Source: an uncultured Selenomonadales bacterium
Lineage (GTDB): Bacteria > Bacillota > Negativicutes > Selenomonadales > Selenomonadaceae
Direction: 5' to 3'
NCBI GenBank assembly: GCA_937915885.1
Contig: CALGGP010000373.1
Location: 1-20,101 of the forward strand
Length of the DNA: 20,101 bases
Part shown: in pieces, positions 7,599-15,198 of the stretch
How the letters are laid out: each line of letters opens with the position of its first letter
Numbering within the stretch: the stretch's first letter is position 1
Program-made: the position numbers and the translations under genes
The notes under the pieces: generated by a model
Seen by the model: only the letters and a program-made list of their open reading frames with translations
Told to the model about the DNA's origin: nothing
The model's database searches: none

Positions 7599-8729
7599 TT
7601 ATTGGTCGGGCGTGATGTCGATCGTGTCGATCGGCTCGGCGGTGAGCGCGGGGGACGGCAGGGCGGGAGCCTCGGGCGGCTGCACGAGCTGATACATGCT
7701 CAACTGACGGAGGCGCGGCAACACCGTGTGGTATATCCAATACTTGATCGCCTTCGCCGTAGGCAGTTTCGAGTCGTTGATCAAATTGTAAAGCCCCGGC
7801 TCGTTAATGAGGATAAATTTTTGTTTACCCCCGGGGGTAGGCAAAACGCCTACCCCTTTGTCTTCGGGCTCAACGTGATCTTGAATAGCACTGGCAGTGT
7901 CTTTGTAGCCGAGAGCTTTCGCGACATCTCTGCCGACAAACCACGGCTCGCCATTGATTAGCAGACAACGAATCTTAACGCCGAGTTTTTTGTTCGTAAG
8001 AAGATTTATCCCGCCGTTCCGTTCCAGCTTGTTTTTCATAATTCGTTTGCGCGTCAGTTCCATTCTTACTGCCTTGGATACACAGTCGGGATTGGAGCAA
8101 ACAATCGCTTCGGAGTATTTATCAACTTTGAACAGCGCGCCGCACTGCGGACACTCCCGAATCTCCATGCGCCATTCGGAGCTGCCGCTTGTGGTTTCAA
8201 CGGAAGATTTTGTTTCGAGCGTCAAAATTTCGGCGGTAGTCGTGCTTTTCGGCGAGTAAGACGACCTGTACTTCATCCTTTTGTACAAACGTCTGGAATC
8301 TTGGCGGCAGGCATCCGAGCAGTATTTCTTCCCCGGATATTTTGTTTGAAACGGCTGATTGCACCACACACATATCCTGTCGAAGCAGGCGCGACGCTCA
8401 AAATGATACACCGTATGCTCGGCATTTGTCATCAGTCTAAGATGCTCGATGTTATTCTCGTTCTTATCGAAGGAGCCGTCGGGATTGCGATGGGCGTGAT
8501 GAACAATGTGGTCTTTGGGCGGTCTGCCGTTGTGAAATGACCAGACCTCAATGTGCAATGTCAGCGTTTTACATTTTACTGTACCAAGGTATCTGCCCGA
8601 AGTCTTAGACTTGTGGTAGATGAGACCGTTGAATTTTTGAGTGCTCTCGTCGATGACGAGGACGCGTCCGTTGCCGACGTCGCCGGGCTGAGTGTTGGGA
8701 GCGTCGGGACGAATCTTGGGCTCGATCAT
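7599..8729 (-). CDS. HNH nuclease - double Cys4 - BRO-N fusion protein
   Basis: A 376-residue mosaic protein of phage-like character. Residues about 35-110 look like an HNH homing-type nuclease (LHIEVWSFHNGRPPKDHIVH, then NNIEHLRLMTNAEH). Two Cys4 clusters follow: C120/C123/C137/C141 (CVWC, then CSDAC) and C193/C196/C211/C216 (CPQC, then CSNPDC), both likely zinc ribbons. Residues about 250-342 form a BRO-N domain (WFVGRDVAKALGYKDTASAI, LPTPGGKQKF, INEPGLYNLI, KYWIYHTVLPRLR), a DNA-binding module of viral and prophage proteins. The tail is rich in Pro and Ala. Start ATG has AGGAG 9 bases upstream. It is divergent from the FIST kinase and ends just before the mod promoter. No integrase or other phage gene is nearby, so it may be a prophage leftover, a mobile nuclease gene, or a regulator linked to the restriction operon. 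Confidence 0.85.
   Translation of the reverse strand: MIEPKIRPDAPNTQPGDVGNGRVLVIDESTQKFNGLIYHKSKTSGRYLGTVKCKTLTLHIEVWSFHNGRPPKDHIVHHAHRNPDGSFDKNENNIEHLRLMTNAEHTVYHFERRACFDRICVWCNQPFQTKYPGKKYCSDACRQDSRRLYKRMKYRSSYSPKSTTTAEILTLETKSSVETTSGSSEWRMEIRECPQCGALFKVDKYSEAIVCSNPDCVSKAVRMELTRKRIMKNKLERNGGINLLTNKKLGVKIRCLLINGEPWFVGRDVAKALGYKDTASAIQDHVEPEDKGVGVLPTPGGKQKFILINEPGLYNLINDSKLPTAKAIKYWIYHTVLPRLRQLSMYQLVQPPEAPALPSPALTAEPIDTIDITPDQ
7826..7856. repeat. overlapping palindromes inside the BRO-N coding region
   Basis: A perfect 14-base palindrome (TACCCCCGGGGGTA, 7826-7839) overlaps a perfect 9-base stem, GGGGTAGGC (7834-7842) and GCCTACCCC (7848-7856), around a 5-base loop. The two structures compete for the same bases. 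The stretch encodes the GVGVLPTP part of the BRO-N domain. Confidence 0.7.
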
Positions 8730-8750
8730 TTATGCCATCTCCTTTTGATC

Positions 8751-8780
8751 TTGACAACGGAGCCCGCCCTTTGATATCAT
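8751..8780 (+). promoter_or_regulatory. possible distal promoter of the FIST kinase
   Basis: TTGACA (8751-8756, perfect -35) and TATCAT (8775-8780) are separated by 18 bases, on the plus strand upstream of the kinase at 8932. It lies in the divergent intergenic region, close to the start of the HNH-BRO gene, so the two directions may interfere. Confidence 0.4.
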
Positions 8781-8812
8781 GCCAACGTCACATGAAAAAA
8801 GTGTGCGTCCCG

Positions 8813-8841
8813 TTGTCAGTATTTATTTAGACATTGATACT
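8813..8841 (+). promoter_or_regulatory. possible proximal promoter of the FIST kinase
   Basis: TTGTCA (8813-8818) and GATACT (8836-8841) with an optimal 17-base spacing. The -10 overlaps a 13-base motif (8836-8848) that matches a half of the mod operator palindrome (7564-7576) with one mismatch, hinting at a shared regulator. Confidence 0.4.
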
Positions 8842-8881
8842 TTAACACATGGGAGCACTTTAGTCAATATAAATCAATCAG

Positions 8882-8910
8882 GAGCTCGATCACAGGTCGG
8901 GCTCTTAGTT
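8882..8910 (+). promoter_or_regulatory. leader hairpin (possible attenuator) before the FIST kinase
   Basis: GAGCTCGA (8882-8889) pairs with TCGGGCTC (8897-8904) over eight positions including one G-T wobble, with a 7-base loop, followed by TTAGTTTT. It lies downstream of both candidate promoters and about 20 bases before the AAGGAG of the kinase. The U-run is weak, so it could be a partial terminator, an attenuator or an mRNA 5' stabiliser. Confidence 0.45.
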
Positions 8911-8931
8911 TTATATCGAAGGAGCCACGCC

Positions 8932-11900
8932 ATGATCCAACGCACATTAAAAATCCATTCCAAACAGGAACTGCTCAATTGGATCGAGACCGTCAAAAAG
9001 TCTCGCGAATATAAATCCGCGCGGAACATTTTAATACGCGGGCTCACCGTCAAATTCCTCGACGACGACATTCAAAAATCCAATAAGATTATCCAACAAT
9101 CACTCCCGAAGGCAAAAGTCGTCGGCATGTCGCTGACGAGTTTCGTCCGACAATACGAAGGCACTCAAGCCGATCTCCATTCAAGCTACGTCGTCGTAAG
9201 CATTTTTTATTTCTTCGAGTCCGATGTGACGGTGCTCGAATGCGGCGGCGCTCAACTCGAGTACGGCGACCCGTCGCTCATGCTCAAAGATAAATTGCTC
9301 CGCATCCCCGACATCAAAGCCGTCGAGGTGATGTGCGCCGGCAAAAGTCGTTACATGTCGTCGTTCATGGAGACGATCACCGAGGGGCTCGAGGACGTGC
9401 CGTTCTTCGGCGCCGAAGCCGGATTGATCGAAGTCGAAGAGCGCGATTGTCGATATCACAGCATTATGAAGGCGATGAACGGCGAAAACACCACGCAATA
9501 TATCATCGGGCGCGAGTATTATACCAACGGGATTATTTTGATCGTCTACAGCGGCAAAAATCTCAACGTCGAGACCGAATGTCTTCTCGGTTGGAAGCCG
9601 CTCGGCAAGGAAATGAAAATTACTCAAACGCTCGGCTCGACCTGCATAGCCACCATCGATGACATGCCCGCCGCGCACATTTACGAGAAATATCTCAACG
9701 TCAAGCCCGATAAATTTATGATCTTCAACATTTGCGAGTTCCCGCTGTTGATCGAGCGCAACGGATTTACGATCGCGCGCATCCCGCCGATTTACGACGA
9801 GGAAGGTCGATTGTATTTCGGCGCCGACGTGTATCAGGGAGAAAAGTTGAGACTGTCATACGGCAACCCGCAGGAAATTTTGAAGGAAACTTGGGACGCG
9901 AGCGAGCGCCTTCGACATTTCGAGCCCGAGGCGGTGATGCTGATCATTTGCGGGAGCCGAACGATTTTTTTGAAGGACAACTCCAACTCCGAGATCAAAT
10001 ATTTTCAACGGTTTCATCCGCACATCGCGTATTGCCACGGCAGCTCCGAAATTTATCGGTATGCAAATTGCGGCGGCGTACTCAACAGTTCGTTCGTGGC
10101 GATCGGAATGCGCGAAGGCGCCAAACCCGACGAAGTGATCACCGTCCGAGAGGCACCGATGCCGTCAGACGATCGACCGAAGTTGATCCCGCTTGCCGAT
10201 CGCATGGCCAATTTTTTGGAAGTCACGACCGAAGAGTTGAAGACGACCAATTACATTCTCAAAAAAATTGCCGTCGAAGCCGAATCCGCCAATCGGGCGA
10301 AGTCGCAATTCCTCAGTTCGATTTCGCATGAGCTCCGCACGCCGTTGAATGCGATCCTCGGCATGAATGAAATGATCCTTCGGGAGTGCAACGGCGGACC
10401 GATCCTCGAATACGCGGAAAATATTCGGAACGCCGGCAACAGTCTGCTCGGGCTCGTCAATGATATTCTCGACTTCTCGAAAATCGAAGCGGGGAAAATG
10501 GAGATCATTCCCGTCGAATACGCGTTGAGTTCGCTGTTGAATGATCTCGTCAACATGATCCAAAAACGCGCCGAAAAAAAATCACTTCAACTGCTCGTCA
10601 ACGCCGATCAAAATCTGCCGACGATCCTCTACGGCGACGAGATCAGAATCAAGCAGATCGTCACCAACATTTTGACGAACGCCGTCAAGTACACCGAAAA
10701 GGGCTCCGTCACGCTCACGGTCGGTTTCAAAAAAATCGCCGACGAAAAAATTTCGCTCCGATTCGAGATAAAAGATACCGGCATCGGCATTAAGCCCGAG
10801 GATATTCCGAAGCTCTTCAACGCCTTTGAACGGATCGAGGAAAAACGCAATCGGACGATCGAGGGCACGGGGCTCGGCATGAACATCACTCAAAAGCTCC
10901 TACATCTGATGGGCTCGGAGTTGGAAGTGTCAAGCGTCTACGGCTCGGGCTCGACGTTCGCATTTTCGATCGATCAGCCCGTCGTCAATTGGGAGCCGCT
11001 CGGCAATTTCGAGGAAACTTATCGAAACATGCTCGGCAAGCATAAACAGTACCACGAAAAATTTACGGCGCCCGACGCAAAAATTTTGGTGGTCGACGAC
11101 ACGCAATTAAATCTCGCGGTCGTCAAGGGGCTGCTCAAGCAGACGCTGATACAAATCGAAACGGCGGAGTCGGGCTATGAATGTTTGCATCTGGTCACGA
11201 AAGAGCACTTCGATATAATTTTTTTGGATCACCGCATGCCGGGCATCGACGGTTTAGAGACGCTCGAAAAGATGAAGACGCTGCCGCACAATCTCAACGT
11301 CGAGACGCCGGTGATCGCCTTGACTGCAAACGCCGTCAGCGGCGCTCGAGAACAATACATGGCGGCGGGCTTTAATTCCTACATTTCCAAGCCCATTAGT
11401 CCGACCGAACTTGAATCGATGATCATAAAATATTTGCCGCCCGACAAAGTTCAACTCGCCGACGCTCCGATCGAAAACGACGACGATGTAAAACTTCCCG
11501 AGTGGTTGTCGAACGTCCAAGGGCTCAACGTCGATGAAGGCGTCGAGCATTGCGGCTCGGTCGACGCTTATCTCGACACGCTGAAAATTTTTGCCGACGC
11601 TGTCAAGAGCGGCGTCAACGAGATCGCCGACTTCTATAATCAATCCGATTGGAAAAATTTTACAACCAAGGTGCATGCGCTCAAGAGTTCCGCGCGGGTG
11701 ATCGGAGCCGACGAACTTTCGGAGCGCGCGCGTCGGCTCGAGGACGCGGGCAATTCCGGTTATATCAATGAGATTAAGGACGGAACCGCCGCGCTGCTCG
11801 AGCTGTATTTGAGCTACGAATCGAAACTGGCGCCGTTGATCGCAAAGCCGACCGTCGACACATCAGACAAGCCGTTGATCGGCGACGAGGATTTTTCGGA

Positions 11901-12081
11901 CGCGCTCGAGTCGTTGAAGGAAGCGGCGTCGACTTTTGATTACGACTCGGTGAAGTTTGTGCTCGACGAACTTGACGGCTATCGATTGCCCGACGAGCAA
12001 GCCGCGCGGATCGAAAAAATTCGTGCGGCGGCGGAGAAATTGAATTGGGACGAGCTGAATAAGTTGCTCGGTGCGGCGTGA
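8932..12081 (+). CDS. cytoplasmic FIST-domain hybrid histidine kinase
   Basis: A kinase of 1049 residues with no membrane segment. Residues about 1-390 resemble FIST_N plus FIST_C, a small-ligand sensor fold (typical FIST_C motif LGWKPLGKEMKI near 218, and IYEKYLNVKPDK). Then comes HisKA with FLSSISHELRTPLNAILGM (His 466), HATPase (NILTNAVKYT, DTGIGI, GTGLGMN), a receiver with phospho-Asp 766 in FLDHRMP, and an HPt domain with His 915 in VHALKSS. A further helical module fills about 983-1049 and ends YRLPDEQAARIEKIRAAAEK and beyond. ATG 8932 is chosen because AAGGAG lies 7-8 bases upstream; an in-frame ATG at 8779 has no ribosome site. The catalytic core is close to that of the membrane kinase at 12253, even at the DNA level, so the pair arose by duplication with exchange of the sensor. 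The ligand cannot be told. Confidence 0.93.
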   Translation: MIQRTLKIHSKQELLNWIETVKKSREYKSARNILIRGLTVKFLDDDIQKSNKIIQQSLPKAKVVGMSLTSFVRQYEGTQADLHSSYVVVSIFYFFESDVTVLECGGAQLEYGDPSLMLKDKLLRIPDIKAVEVMCAGKSRYMSSFMETITEGLEDVPFFGAEAGLIEVEERDCRYHSIMKAMNGENTTQYIIGREYYTNGIILIVYSGKNLNVETECLLGWKPLGKEMKITQTLGSTCIATIDDMPAAHIYEKYLNVKPDKFMIFNICEFPLLIERNGFTIARIPPIYDEEGRLYFGADVYQGEKLRLSYGNPQEILKETWDASERLRHFEPEAVMLIICGSRTIFLKDNSNSEIKYFQRFHPHIAYCHGSSEIYRYANCGGVLNSSFVAIGMREGAKPDEVITVREAPMPSDDRPKLIPLADRMANFLEVTTEELKTTNYILKKIAVEAESANRAKSQFLSSISHELRTPLNAILGMNEMILRECNGGPILEYAENIRNAGNSLLGLVNDILDFSKIEAGKMEIIPVEYALSSLLNDLVNMIQKRAEKKSLQLLVNADQNLPTILYGDEIRIKQIVTNILTNAVKYTEKGSVTLTVGFKKIADEKISLRFEIKDTGIGIKPEDIPKLFNAFERIEEKRNRTIEGTGLGMNITQKLLHLMGSELEVSSVYGSGSTFAFSIDQPVVNWEPLGNFEETYRNMLGKHKQYHEKFTAPDAKILVVDDTQLNLAVVKGLLKQTLIQIETAESGYECLHLVTKEHFDIIFLDHRMPGIDGLETLEKMKTLPHNLNVETPVIALTANAVSGAREQYMAAGFNSYISKPISPTELESMIIKYLPPDKVQLADAPIENDDDVKLPEWLSNVQGLNVDEGVEHCGSVDAYLDTLKIFADAVKSGVNEIADFYNQSDWKNFTTKVHALKSSARVIGADELSERARRLEDAGNSGYINEIKDGTAALLELYLSYESKLAPLIAKPTVDTSDKPLIGDEDFSDALESLKEAASTFDYDSVKFVLDELDGYRLPDEQAARIEKIRAAAEKLNWDELNKLLGAA

Positions 12082-12091
12082 GGATCGAATG

Positions 12092-12256
12092 ATGGATAAA
12101 AAAAGTGACGGCGCGATAAAAATTTTCGGCAAGGTTGTGCTCGACGAGCTTGACGGCTATCGATTGTCCGACGAGCAATCCGCGCGGATCGAAAAAATTC
12201 GTGCGGCGGCGGAGAAATTGAATTGGGAAGAATTGGCGCGGGGGTTGAGCGAATGA
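12092..12256 (+). CDS. small ORF copied from the 3' end of the FIST kinase
   Basis: A 54-residue frame. Its last 40 residues repeat the C-terminal module of the preceding kinase (VLDELDGYRLSDEQSARIEK and onward), while the first dozen (MDKKSDGAIKIFG) are unrelated. At the DNA level 12137-12228 matches 11959-12050 with only 3 differences in 92 bases. GAGGA overlapping the stop of the kinase lies 7 bases before ATG 12092. Its TGA overlaps the start of the next kinase as ATGA, so translation may be coupled through it. It may be the scar of a deleted kinase gene, a translational bridge, or a functional stand-alone helical module. Expression is unproven. Confidence 0.55.
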   Translation: MDKKSDGAIKIFGKVVLDELDGYRLSDEQSARIEKIRAAAEKLNWEELARGLSE

Positions 12257-14997
12257 AAATTTTCGATGGGAAGCTCAATTTTTTTAAGAGCGCGGCGTTC
12301 CGCGCGGGCGTCGAGTTCGTGCTCGTGGCGGCGGTGTTGTTCGCGGCGGGCTGGGCGGCGCATTGCTACATCAATCAAATGCTCAACGCGTCGATGGAAG
12401 AATCGCTCCGCAAACACATAAAGACGCTCGGATTTTCCGTCGAAAGTCAATTCATGCAAGAGCTCGGCGAAATCAGCGACGGCGCGTTGATGATGAGGCA
12501 AAACATTCTCACCGCCGCCGATCTGATCAACGTGGCAAAAATTCAGGGGCAAGGCTCGACGATCGGGATCGTTCGCGACGACGGGACGATGATCGCCGGC
12601 GATCCGCTGCCGCATTATGAGTTGGAATATCTCTACGACGTGTTTCGCGGTCAACGGCTGATTTACTATGACAATATTATCGGGTTGCTGTTCGCGGTGC
12701 CGACGGAGATCAACGGTCAGCGCTGCGCGTATTACGAGACTTACGATGACAAACTGCTCAAACAAGAATTCGGCGTGTATTTTTACGACGGCGCGGGCAT
12801 CGTCACGCTCGGATATAAGGAAGGCGATTGGACGGATTTTTCGTTTGACACCGAGGATATCGGGCTTTACCACGAGCAAGCCGAGGACGCCGAGTTCAAA
12901 AAAATTTTTCGGCGAGACGTTATCGATGTGCTCAATTCTCATCAAGCCGAGCGCGCCATCGCTCAATACACTTATAAAGGCAAAGATTATTACACGTTCG
13001 GGATCAAAATTCTCAACGGCGACTTCGCGCTGTTCGGTTGCGTGCCGCACGAGGCGATCTCCGTCGGCGTCGAATACATTCACTCGATCATGCTCGGCGT
13101 CTTCGGACTGTTGATCTTCGTGATGATCATCTTCGGTCGCTATCTTTGGAAGTCGATCGAAAACAAAGAACTGCAACGCGAAAAATCTTTAGCCGATCGC
13201 GCCAACAAAACCAAAAGCGAATTCCTCAGTAACGTTTCGCACGAGCTCAGGACGCCCCTCAACGCGATACTCGGCATGGACGAAATGATTTTGCGCGCGA
13301 CCAATGAGCCGTCGACCGTCGAATACGCCGAAAACATCAGGACGGCGGGCAATAATCTGCTCGGGCTGGTCAATGACATTCTCGACTTCTCGAAGATCGA
13401 AGCGGGCAAGATGGAGATCATCAACGTCGATTATCAGCTGAGCTCGGTGCTCAACGATCTCGTCAATATGATTCACACCCGTGCGGAGAAAAAGGGGCTC
13501 GAGTTCATTGCCAACGCCAATCAAAAACTGCCGACGATGCTCCACGGCGACGAGATCAGGATCAAGCAGGTCGTGACGAACATTTTGACGAACGCCGTCA
13601 AGTACACCGAAAAAGGCTCCGTCACGCTCACGGTCGGCTTTGAAAAAATCGCCGATAATCGCATCAAACTGAAGTTTTCGGTGAAAGATACCGGCATCGG
13701 CATAAAGCCCGAAGACATTCCGAAATTGTTCAGCGCGTTCGAGCGGATTGAAGAGGAACGCAATCGGACGATCGAGGGCACGGGGCTTGGCATGAATATT
13801 ACTCAACGGCTGCTGCAGATGATGAACACCAAGCTCGATGTCGAGAGCGTTTACGGCGAAGGCTCGACGTTCAGTTTTGCGGTCGAACAGGGCGTGGTCG
13901 ATTGGGAGCCGCTCGGCGATTTTGAAGAGGCGTTCCGTCACTCGCTCACTCAACGAAAAGTGTATCGCGAAAAATTCACGGCGCCGTCGGCAAAAATTTT
14001 GGTGGTCGACGATACGGTGATGAATTTGACGGTCGTCAAGGGGCTGCTCAAGCAGACGAAAATCCAAATCACGACGGCGGAGTCGGGCGCGGAGTGCTTA
14101 GAGTTGGTCGCTCAACAGAAATTCGATATCATCTTCCTCGATCACAGGATGCCGGGCATGGACGGAATAGAGACTTTGCAGGCGATGCGAAAACTCGAGG
14201 GCAATTTCAACGAATTGACGCCGGTGATCGCGTTGACGGCGAACGCAATCAGCGGAGCGCGCGAACAATATTTGGCGGCAACTTTTTCAGATTATTTGTC
14301 AAAACCGATCGATCCGATGGCGCTCGAGATGATGATCATGAAATACTTGCCGGAGAATAAAATCGAGGCGGCGTCGGAAGAAACGATCACGATCGCGGAG
14401 GCGCCGCCGGACGTGCCGGATTGGTTGTCGATGGTCGACGGGATTGACGTGCGGGAAGGGATAAAGCATTGCGGCTCGGCGGAGGATTATTTGAATGCGT
14501 TGACGGTGTTTGTGGAGTCGATCGAATCGAACGCCGACGAGATTGAAAAAATGTTCCGCGCGGAGGATTGGAAGAACTTTACAACGAAGGTGCACGCGTT
14601 GAAGTCGACGGCGCGAGTGATCGGCGCGGGTGATCTGTCGGATCGGGCGCGGCGCATGGAAGATGCGGGCAATGCGCTCAACGTCGACGAGATCAAAAAA
14701 TCGACGGAGCCGCTGTTGGAACTCTATCGATCGTTTGCACAAAAATTGTCGCCGCTGATCAAACGATCGGACGACGACGCGAATGATGATAAGCCGATGA
14801 TCGGCGAGGACGAATTGACGGAGGCGCTCGAGGCGTTAAACGAGATGGCGGCGTCGTTCGACTACGACAGCGTGATGATGGTGCTCGAGCAGCTTGACGA
14901 ATATCGATTGCCCGACGAAGCCTCCGCGCGGATCAAAAAAATTCGAGAGGCGGTCGCAAAGTTGGATTGGGAGTCGGTACAAAAGGCGCTGGAATAA
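12253..14997 (+). CDS. membrane hybrid histidine kinase, paralogue of the FIST kinase
   Basis: A kinase of 914 residues. It has a membrane segment at about residues 12-33 (FVLVAAVLFAAGWAA), an extracytoplasmic sensor of about 240 residues that I do not recognise (Cache-like by layout only), and a second membrane segment at about 276-300. Then follow HisKA with FLSNVSHELRTPLNAILGM (His 330), HATPase (NILTNAVKYT, DTGIGI, GTGLGMN), a receiver with phospho-Asp 630 in FLDHRMP, an HPt with His 781 in VHALKST, and a C-terminal helical module ending in YRLPDEASARIKKI and beyond. The core closely follows the FIST kinase; the sensor has the same layout as the kinase at 89. The start ATG overlaps the stop of the small upstream ORF (ATGA) and has only a weak G-rich ribosome site, so coupling is likely. 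Confidence 0.93.
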   Translation: MKIFDGKLNFFKSAAFRAGVEFVLVAAVLFAAGWAAHCYINQMLNASMEESLRKHIKTLGFSVESQFMQELGEISDGALMMRQNILTAADLINVAKIQGQGSTIGIVRDDGTMIAGDPLPHYELEYLYDVFRGQRLIYYDNIIGLLFAVPTEINGQRCAYYETYDDKLLKQEFGVYFYDGAGIVTLGYKEGDWTDFSFDTEDIGLYHEQAEDAEFKKIFRRDVIDVLNSHQAERAIAQYTYKGKDYYTFGIKILNGDFALFGCVPHEAISVGVEYIHSIMLGVFGLLIFVMIIFGRYLWKSIENKELQREKSLADRANKTKSEFLSNVSHELRTPLNAILGMDEMILRATNEPSTVEYAENIRTAGNNLLGLVNDILDFSKIEAGKMEIINVDYQLSSVLNDLVNMIHTRAEKKGLEFIANANQKLPTMLHGDEIRIKQVVTNILTNAVKYTEKGSVTLTVGFEKIADNRIKLKFSVKDTGIGIKPEDIPKLFSAFERIEEERNRTIEGTGLGMNITQRLLQMMNTKLDVESVYGEGSTFSFAVEQGVVDWEPLGDFEEAFRHSLTQRKVYREKFTAPSAKILVVDDTVMNLTVVKGLLKQTKIQITTAESGAECLELVAQQKFDIIFLDHRMPGMDGIETLQAMRKLEGNFNELTPVIALTANAISGAREQYLAATFSDYLSKPIDPMALEMMIMKYLPENKIEAASEETITIAEAPPDVPDWLSMVDGIDVREGIKHCGSAEDYLNALTVFVESIESNADEIEKMFRAEDWKNFTTKVHALKSTARVIGAGDLSDRARRMEDAGNALNVDEIKKSTEPLLELYRSFAQKLSPLIKRSDDDANDDKPMIGEDELTEALEALNEMAASFDYDSVMMVLEQLDEYRLPDEASARIKKIREAVAKLDWESVQKALE

Positions 14998-15004
14998 TTT
15001 ATTG

Positions 15005-15044
15005 TGGGCGCCGCCGCCGCTCCCACCCCCAATCGCGGCGCCCA
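15005..15044 (+). terminator. GC-rich hairpin after the kinase operon
   Basis: TGGGCGCCGC (15005-15014) pairs perfectly with GCGGCGCCCA (15035-15044) around a 20-base loop, 7 bases after the kinase stop. There is no T-run, so it may stop transcription poorly or act as a 3' stabiliser; a further GGCGGCGCC at about 15072 could compete for the same arm. Confidence 0.4.
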
Positions 15045-15098
15045 ACAGAGGTCGAGGTTCCCACCCGCGTCGGCGGCGCCCCGTCCTCTTCATCGAAA

Positions 15099-15140
15099 GC
15101 GAAGTTGGATTGGGAGTCGGTGCAAAAGGCGTTGGCGTAA
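15099..15140 (+). repeat. remnant copy of the 3' end of the membrane kinase
   Basis: These 42 bases match the last 42 bases of the kinase gene (14956-14997) except for a few substitutions, down to the stop codon. The encoded peptide, KLDWESVQKALA then stop, differs from the kinase end only in its last residue. There is no start, so it is a scar of a duplicated and mostly deleted kinase gene. The rest of the 200-base gap (14998-15198) holds the hairpin above and nothing else I can identify. Confidence 0.8.
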
Positions 15141-15198
15141 TAAACAGCCGTCAGCGGCATATAACAGTCAAAAAAAATTTTATGGACGGTGTCCGGCA

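Noticed and set aside
8779..8931. A 51-residue N-terminal extension of the FIST kinase
   Set aside because: The ATG at 8779 has no ribosome site, sits on a likely -10, and the extension contains the leader hairpin; ATG 8932 has a strong site.
12157..13176. A long antisense frame over the membrane kinase
   Set aside because: Low-complexity, charge-rich translation opposite a clear sensor and membrane region.
15004..15198. N-terminal extension of the plus-strand precursor
   Set aside because: Arg/Ala/Pro-rich translation of a GC-rich hairpin region and of a kinase 3' scar in another frame; not protein-like.
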